Source of the DNA: Candidatus Geohydrothermomicrobium daggyaiense
Lineage (GTDB): Bacteria; Actinomycetota; Geothermincolia; Fen-727; JACVIW01
Assembly (NCBI GenBank): GCA_015711695.1
Contig: JACVIW010000073.1
Span: 1-9,603 of the forward strand
Length of the DNA: 9,603 bases
Direction: 5' to 3'
Below the pieces are notes generated by a model. It made no database searches and was not told the DNA's origin. It saw nothing but the letters and a program-made list of their open reading frames with translations. This document shows positions 6,551-9,603 of this stretch, piece after piece (positions within the stretch are counted from its first letter, which is position 1; every line of letters starts with the position of its first letter). A program made the translations under genes and the position numbers.

Positions 6551-8224
6551 TCATAAGGGAGGGCCATCTTCGGTCCAGGTTAGTCTTTCGACCAGTCTGT
6601 CGAGTTTTTCTTTAAGCTCCGGGTCCACCTTTGAGAAGTCAAAATCCGCCTCGTCGCAATACATGCCGGTGTCAGCGGCGCGTTTACTGTCGAACGCTTC
6701 GGATATCCTCTTTTGCCAAACGTTGTAATTACCCATGAGCGGACTGACAACCTTCCTCAATCTCGCATCCGTGGCTGAAAAAGGTTCCATGCATTTCTCT
6801 AACGCAGCAATGGAAAATTCTATGAACATAGGCTCGAGAGAAGCGAGGTGTTTGGGGTTGCGCGCATCATACTGGAAAATTTCCTCGCAGTGCGACCACA
6901 TGTTGTTCTCATATAGCGCCATGAAGGGATTGTCAGCGAGATCATCTATTATCCCGCCTCGATCTATCCACTTACGCTTGATGCTTTCTCCAATCTCCGC
7001 CCAGTCAAGCTGCGTGTCCCAGGTGTCATTTCTGTCAAGCGCGGTTGAGAAAAGCCCTCCCATGCGAAACACGAGCGGAATTGCTGTCACGCGTATATAG
7101 TTCATGAAAAACATCTCCCCGAACACGGGAATGCTCAACATCTCCATCGAAAACCCATCATAATCCTCAAGTATCCGTTTAAGCACTGCGTCTTGATACT
7201 CGATCTCATCTTTAGAATGTCCGGCAAGCACCACAACAAAACCCCATTTAGAAACCTTGCTGAATATGTCGCGGATAGCGCTCGTGCGTATTATTTTTCT
7301 CATCAGGTGAGGAGCAACAGTGTATATGAGGGCGGCGAATGCGGTGCGTGACGCAAGGTATCCTATCTCTGCCTCACCGATCTTGTAAACGGCGTCGGCA
7401 AGTTTTTTCCTGTCCGGGAAAAAACAAATGTGAAACCGGAAATTTTCAGGCAATTCAGCTTGTGCGTCCAGGAGGATACCCTCTACTTTAACCTGAGGCG
7501 GTCCAGGCCAGCTGTAAAGTTTTATGGCACACTTTGTGAATACTCCAAGTCCGCCCACGGCGCCTGAAGAACCGCGCATAATGCCTCTCAGCGAAGGACC
7601 AGGTCCGTCCGGACTGAACCACCCGAGCCCTGAGCCAGCAGAGCCCACCCGTAATATCTCCCCATCGGGAAGCACCCACTCAGCCCCGAGCAGATTGCGA
7701 TGCCCGTAACTCATATAGACTCCATCCCACCCGACACCCCAGCCTGAAGTAGCGCTCGCAAGAGGTGAACACGACGGACCTGCACCAATAATGTGGGTAT
7801 TTAAGCCCAGTTTCATTGCCTCAGCCTGCAATTGCGCCCCGCACACATAGGGTTCGATGATCGCGAACATGTTCTTCTCGTCTATCTCAATAATGCGGTC
7901 CATCCGACGGAGGTCAATCTGGACGACATTATCGTAAGTTGGACCGGAGTAAACACCCCAACCGGTCGAAAAGGCTTTGAACTTAAGACCATACCTGTTA
8001 CAGGCGCGCACGACCTCCTGGACCTCTTCTGTATTTCCCGGGAGCACTACCGCTACTGGCCGTTTCACCCATTTAGCCGGATCATCGTTTACGGTGGGCT
8101 GCCACGCATAACCATCGAGCACCGCCGGCTCCCTTGAAACATTTTCTGGACCGACGATTTGCTCCAGGTCGCTGTACGCGGCATCGGAGATCTCATTCCA
8201 TTTGAGTTCCGAATCGCATGACAT
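6551..8224 (-). CDS. FAD-linked oxidase/dehydrogenase of the vanillyl-alcohol oxidase / 4-cresol dehydrogenase / GlcD superfamily
   Basis: A 557-residue soluble flavoenzyme expected to oxidise an organic substrate (alcohol, phenol or hydroxy acid) and pass electrons on. The PCMH-type FAD domain covers about residues 50-235: RPVAVVLPGNTEEVQEVVRA (55-74), the phosphate-binding region KAFSTGWGVYSG (83-94), THIIGAGPSCSPLASATSG (143-161), then MSYGHRNLLGAEWVLPDGEI (171-190), which closely resembles the equivalent strand pair in vanillyl-alcohol oxidase-type enzymes. GSSGAVGGLGVFTKCAIKLY (218-237) closes the domain. The C-terminal half is the substrate/cap domain. No histidine occurs in the 83-94 loop where many relatives attach flavin covalently. 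The ATG at 8224 has GGAGGTGA six nt upstream. It follows the CCG iron-sulfur gene by 46 nt, so the two likely form a GlcD/GlcF-like dehydrogenase. Superfamily firm, substrate unknown. Confidence 0.87.
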   Translation of the reverse strand: MSCDSELKWNEISDAAYSDLEQIVGPENVSREPAVLDGYAWQPTVNDDPAKWVKRPVAVVLPGNTEEVQEVVRACNRYGLKFKAFSTGWGVYSGPTYDNVVQIDLRRMDRIIEIDEKNMFAIIEPYVCGAQLQAEAMKLGLNTHIIGAGPSCSPLASATSGWGVGWDGVYMSYGHRNLLGAEWVLPDGEILRVGSAGSGLGWFSPDGPGPSLRGIMRGSSGAVGGLGVFTKCAIKLYSWPGPPQVKVEGILLDAQAELPENFRFHICFFPDRKKLADAVYKIGEAEIGYLASRTAFAALIYTVAPHLMRKIIRTSAIRDIFSKVSKWGFVVVLAGHSKDEIEYQDAVLKRILEDYDGFSMEMLSIPVFGEMFFMNYIRVTAIPLVFRMGGLFSTALDRNDTWDTQLDWAEIGESIKRKWIDRGGIIDDLADNPFMALYENNMWSHCEEIFQYDARNPKHLASLEPMFIEFSIAALEKCMEPFSATDARLRKVVSPLMGNYNVWQKRISEAFDSKRAADTGMYCDEADFDFSKVDPELKEKLDRLVERLTWTEDGPPL

Positions 8225-8270
8225 AGTATCTCACCTCCAGCCCGAACAGCGGCAAAATATGCGCCCTGCG

Positions 8271-9554
8271 TTAAATGATTTCCGCGATCTCTTTAACTCC
8301 AACGCATATGAGCGCTACATCCACGATATCAAGTATCTCGATACGCGCGTTCATCTCACGGGCAGCATCACTGAAAACGCGCTCGCACCATGGGCACGCG
8401 CTTATAAGCGCCTCCGCGCCGGTGCTCTGCGCCTCCTCTATCCTCTCCTTAGCTGCCCACAAGGCAAAATCAGGATAAGCCTCGAGAACCCCACCGCCGG
8501 CGCCACAACACCAGGAGTACTCGCGGATTCGCTCCATCTCCACAAGCTTCGCCCCCGGAATTGCGCGAAGGACATTTCTTGGAGACTCATAAATCCCTTT
8601 TCGTCCGGATCGCTTAAGCGACATTGGTCGGTCGAGCTTGCTCTCCTTCCACTCACCAAGATAAGGCTCACCCATGCGACCGAGATGGCAGGGGTCGTGA
8701 TAGGTCAGTAGAAGAGGAAAAGATTTGCGAAACTTTAAATTCCCGCTCTCGATAAGTCTCTCGATTACCTGGGAGATATGCAGCACTTCAACTGGAAGTT
8801 CTCTCCCCATACGTGGGTAAAGATAGCGGAAATGCGCGTATCCATCAGCGCATGGGGTAACAAGCATCTTGGCTTGCGAGGCTTTGACCCGCGAAAGCAT
8901 ATCGTCGGCATAATTCTCAGCCTCGCCGCGGTAACCGAGTTCATAAGCTCTGCCACCGCAGCACGATTCCTCCGCGCCCGCGATCCCCACATCCAGCCCG
9001 GCTTCTAAGAGAAGCATCAGCGCGCCCCTAACAGTATCCCGGAGATCCTGGTCGTATGAATATCTGCAGCCAGCGTGAAACAGAACCTCAGCGCTCTCTT
9101 TATTGATGTCTTTCACAGGTAAACCCCATGCCCATTCGCCGCGCTTATCCTTCGGCTCGCCAAGCATGTTGTCTTCCTTTTTTAGCGCGTCAATAGTAGC
9201 CATGTGCTCGAGAATCAAAAAACCCTGCTCCACGCAGTGACTCCTCAACTCAAGAAGCACCTCGGTAAGGTCTATGTCGTCCCTGTAAACCTTGCAAGCC
9301 GCGTCACACGCCCCACAGAGCTGACATCTGTATATAATCTCAGCAATCCCATCGTTAAGGTTGGAGCGCCCGCTCAGCATGGAAAGACCCATTATCATTT
9401 TTCCCGAGCCGGAATAAGCATGGATGTTGTAGCGGCATATTGAGGGACAGTTTTTTGCGAACCTCCAGCTCTTTATCTGGTTGTATGGAACCCATTTGCA
9501 GGAAGAGCACCGGGAGCATCCCTCCATATCCGCCTGATAGTCGGAAAGGGGCAT
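8271..9554 (-). CDS. (Fe-S)-binding protein with two CCG domains, GlcF/HdrD type
   Basis: A 427-residue iron-sulfur protein expected to shuttle electrons from the neighbouring flavoenzyme. The N-terminal ferredoxin-like part has C13-x2-C16-x2-C19 with C36 and C40 behind it, and C77-x2-C80-x2-C83-x3-C87, giving probably two [4Fe-4S] clusters. Two cysteine-rich (CCG) domains of the heterodisulfide reductase HdrB/HdrD type follow. The first has C163, C198-C199-G and C235, but the final cysteine of the usual CxxC is G238. The second is complete: C289 (HDPCH), C349-C350-G, C387-x2-C390. No transmembrane helix is seen, unlike HdrE or membrane-anchored relatives. The ATG at 9554 has GGAGGTG six nt upstream and an in-frame TAG immediately before it, so this start is secure. 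It heads the visible redox gene cluster, followed by the FAD oxidase at 46 nt. The general role is firm; the electron acceptor is unknown. Confidence 0.88.
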   Translation of the reverse strand: MPLSDYQADMEGCSRCSSCKWVPYNQIKSWRFAKNCPSICRYNIHAYSGSGKMIMGLSMLSGRSNLNDGIAEIIYRCQLCGACDAACKVYRDDIDLTEVLLELRSHCVEQGFLILEHMATIDALKKEDNMLGEPKDKRGEWAWGLPVKDINKESAEVLFHAGCRYSYDQDLRDTVRGALMLLLEAGLDVGIAGAEESCCGGRAYELGYRGEAENYADDMLSRVKASQAKMLVTPCADGYAHFRYLYPRMGRELPVEVLHISQVIERLIESGNLKFRKSFPLLLTYHDPCHLGRMGEPYLGEWKESKLDRPMSLKRSGRKGIYESPRNVLRAIPGAKLVEMERIREYSWCCGAGGGVLEAYPDFALWAAKERIEEAQSTGAEALISACPWCERVFSDAAREMNARIEILDIVDVALICVGVKEIAEII

Positions 9555-9603
9555 CTAAACCACCTCCCTGGAGAAACAGAGCCTATCCCTGTTCAAGATG
9601 TGA
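9555..9603 (-). CDS. Possible C-terminal tail of an upstream gene, cut by window edge
   Basis: One minus-strand frame is open from the window edge to a TAG at 9557-9555, encoding HILNRDRLCFSREVV. The stop directly abuts the ATG of the iron-sulfur gene and covers its ribosome binding site, a layout common in translationally coupled operon genes. Only 15 codons are visible, so it could be chance; another frame closes earlier, near 9583. No function can be given. Confidence 0.3.
   Translation of the reverse strand, partial: HILNRDRLCFSREVV

Overview
The window reads as a bacterial chromosome segment (Shine-Dalgarno sequences such as AGGAGG and GGAGGTGA precede most starts). All genes I can support lie on the minus strand, so transcription runs from high to low coordinates. 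Anaerobic-style redox proteins rich in [4Fe-4S] motifs suggest an anaerobe or facultative anaerobe, probably from an uncultured lineage. Nothing here fixes the phylum. There are no rRNA or tRNA genes, mobile elements or CRISPR arrays in view.

Right half, redox module (9603 to 4490): a possible C-terminal tail of an upstream gene at the window edge; a 427-residue heterodisulfide-reductase-type (CCG domain) iron-sulfur protein (9554-8271); a 557-residue FAD-linked oxidase of the vanillyl-alcohol oxidase / 4-cresol dehydrogenase / GlcD superfamily (8224-6551); a 239-bp spacer with small repeats; a 495-residue FixC / geranylgeranyl-reductase-like flavoprotein (6311-4824); and a 95-residue FixX-like ferredoxin with two [4Fe-4S] motifs (4777-4490). 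The inferred logic is that the FAD oxidase takes electrons from an organic substrate and the CCG protein accepts them, as in GlcD/GlcF-type dehydrogenases. The FixC/FixX-like pair would exchange electrons with a quinone or another carrier. No electron-transfer flavoprotein genes are visible, and the substrate is unknown.

Left half, carbohydrate module (4375 to 1): an 842-residue exported protein with a GH20/GH67-type N-terminal domain and a probable TIM-barrel region that I cannot place in a named glycosidase family, followed by a GH2 glycosidase truncated by the window edge. The GH2 enzyme has both catalytic glutamates and no signal peptide. The likely division of labour is extracytoplasmic attack on a glycan or glycoside by the first protein and intracellular hydrolysis by the second. 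A nested inverted repeat between ferredoxin and exported protein marks the likely boundary between the two modules.

The most interesting items are the unclassified 842-residue exported protein, the unusual grouping of a VAO-like oxidase, CCG protein, FixC-like and FixX-like proteins without ETF, and a CCG domain lacking its last cysteine.
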